DNA from: Flavobacterium cupreum
Lineage (GTDB): Bacteria; Bacteroidota; Bacteroidia; Flavobacteriales; Flavobacteriaceae
Reading direction: 5' to 3'
NCBI RefSeq assembly: GCF_003996965.1
Contig: NZ_QWDM01000002.1
Location: forward strand, 310,001 to 374,000
DNA: 64,000 bases
Below the pieces are notes generated by a model. The model worked only from the letters and a program-made list of their open reading frames with translations, did not search any database and was not told where the DNA came from. Shown here piece after piece: positions 63,447 through 64,000 of the stretch. Position 1 is the stretch's first letter. Each line of letters starts with the position of its first letter. Position numbers and translations under genes: made by a program.

Positions 63447-63655
63447 TTTTTAAGGTTCAAAGGTTCAGAGTGGCAAAGGTGCTGAAGTTAAAATTCCAAT
63501 TTATGGAAATTCCAAATTCCAAAGGATTAAACCTGAAACTTGAAACTTGAAACAAATTCCAATTATGAAAATTCCAAATCCCAATGGGTTAACTTGAAAC
63601 CTGAAACCTGAAACTTGAAACCTGAAACCTGAAACCTGAAACAAAAAAAACTAAC
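63447..63655. repeat. GAAACCTGAAAC and GGAATT repeats
   Basis: The gap contains iterations of TTCCAAATTCCAAAGG and of TGAAACTTGAAACCTG. It lies before the Sua5-type gene and holds no gene. Confidence 0.6.
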
Positions 63656-64000
63656 TTACTTCCGAATCACCTTCACCTGCGAATCATTCGTTAATTTGAT
63701 GATGGTCGATGGTTTTCCGGCAACTTTATCCTGGTTTAATTTTACAACATAATCCACACCTTTTACAATTTCGGGATTGATATCCTTGAAAGCAATTGGA
63801 GTGGGCTGGCCGGAAATATTGGCTGAAGTAGAAACCAGCGGTTTTTTCATTCGTTCCAGTAATTTGAAGCAAAAAGGTTCTTTTACCAAACGTATGCCAA
63901 GCGAATTATCGGCTGCAATGATATTTGGTGCCACATTTCTGGGTTCGTCTAAAATTAATGTAGTAGGTTTTTCGGATAAATCCAACAACTGCCAGGCGAC
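63656..64000 (-). CDS. Threonylcarbamoyl-AMP synthase (Sua5/YrdC), 3' part only
   Basis: The C-terminal 114 residues of a gene whose 5' end lies beyond the right edge. It continues open through 64000, where the visible codons are VAWQLLDL. Conserved parts are LGIRLVKEPF, PLVSTSANISGQP, the GKPSTIIKLTNDSQ end, as in YrdC-family proteins making threonylcarbamoyl-AMP for tRNA t6A. The start codon cannot be seen. Confidence 0.85.
   Translation of the reverse strand, partial: VAWQLLDLSEKPTTLILDEPRNVAPNIIAADNSLGIRLVKEPFCFKLLERMKKPLVSTSANISGQPTPIAFKDINPEIVKGVDYVVKLNQDKVAGKPSTIIKLTNDSQVKVIRK

Overview
The window looks like a chromosomal segment of a Bacteroidota bacterium, most likely Flavobacterium or a close relative. 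The evidence is low GC, promoter-like TAnnTTTG boxes, a SusC-style TonB receptor with an N-terminal carboxypeptidase-like domain, and many families typical of this group (LIC_10190, DUF6146, DUF6787, DUF6095, DUF6048/DUF6452, TIGR02757, BatA-type proteins). No rRNA, tRNA, transposase, integrase or CRISPR array was found by eye.

Layout. 0.1-3.7 kb: a small membrane protein, a dihydroorotase-like protein without its metal-binding HxH, and a BatA/vWA protein. 4.1-12.3 kb: a lactonase, a DEAD-box helicase with a DEFD box, a TIGR02757 protein, an LIC_10190 membrane protein coupled to a LolD-like ATPase that carries an unusual two-helix membrane insertion, and small envelope proteins. 12.4-16.3 kb: serA, serC, a LuxC-like acyl-CoA reductase and a dicluster ferredoxin. 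16.4-26.9 kb: a CarboxypepD_reg-like protein, a methyltransferase, a TonB-dependent receptor, ychF, a BrkB/YihY-FMN reductase-transglutaminase run, and pncB. 27.0-35.7 kb: parE and parC, split by an AT-rich cassette of about 4 kb. 35.9-37.7 kb: a RadC-like gene followed by a 1 kb array of palindromic repeats. 37.7-43.7 kb: a diheme peroxidase fused to an imelysin-like domain, a PhoX-like protein, and a DnaQ-type exonuclease with a DUF294/CBS/cNMP protein. 43.9-53.8 kb: small genes including a toxin-antitoxin-pentapeptide operon, murQ, a ZIP transporter, two methyltransferases, DUF6048/DUF6452 and rlmD. 53.9-64 kb: a histidine kinase, an aldo/keto reductase, cysM-cysE, a DUF1003 protein, an Smr protein, a lipoprotein, a cysteine desulfurase and the end of a Sua5/YrdC gene cut by the window edge.

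Main discovery candidate. Between parE and parC lies what looks like a defence cassette: a DUF3696-type ABC/SMC-like ATPase, a TOPRIM-like nuclease segment, and a DUF262 (GmrSD/ParB-like) protein. The ATPase and TOPRIM parts are in different frames. The TOPRIM frame is open for 95 codons before its first usable start codon, and a perfect X XXY YYZ slippery heptamer (T TTA AAA) sits exactly in the frame overlap. The two halves may therefore be one OLD-like polypeptide made by -1 frameshifting, or a gene broken by a recent indel. A similar short sequence, TGATTTC(G/A)(T/C)AAT, occurs at both edges of the cassette.

Metabolic links: serA/serC make serine; cysE/cysM turn serine into cysteine; a cysteine desulfurase takes sulfur from cysteine. 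They lie in separate blocks, so co-regulation is not shown. Intergenic DNA is unusually rich in dispersed repeat families (TAAG, GGTTCAGAGG, TTCGACTNCGCTCAG, GCAGATTTAGCAGAT, GAAACCTGAAAC) and in two structured elements that may belong to a known Flavobacterium RNA family.
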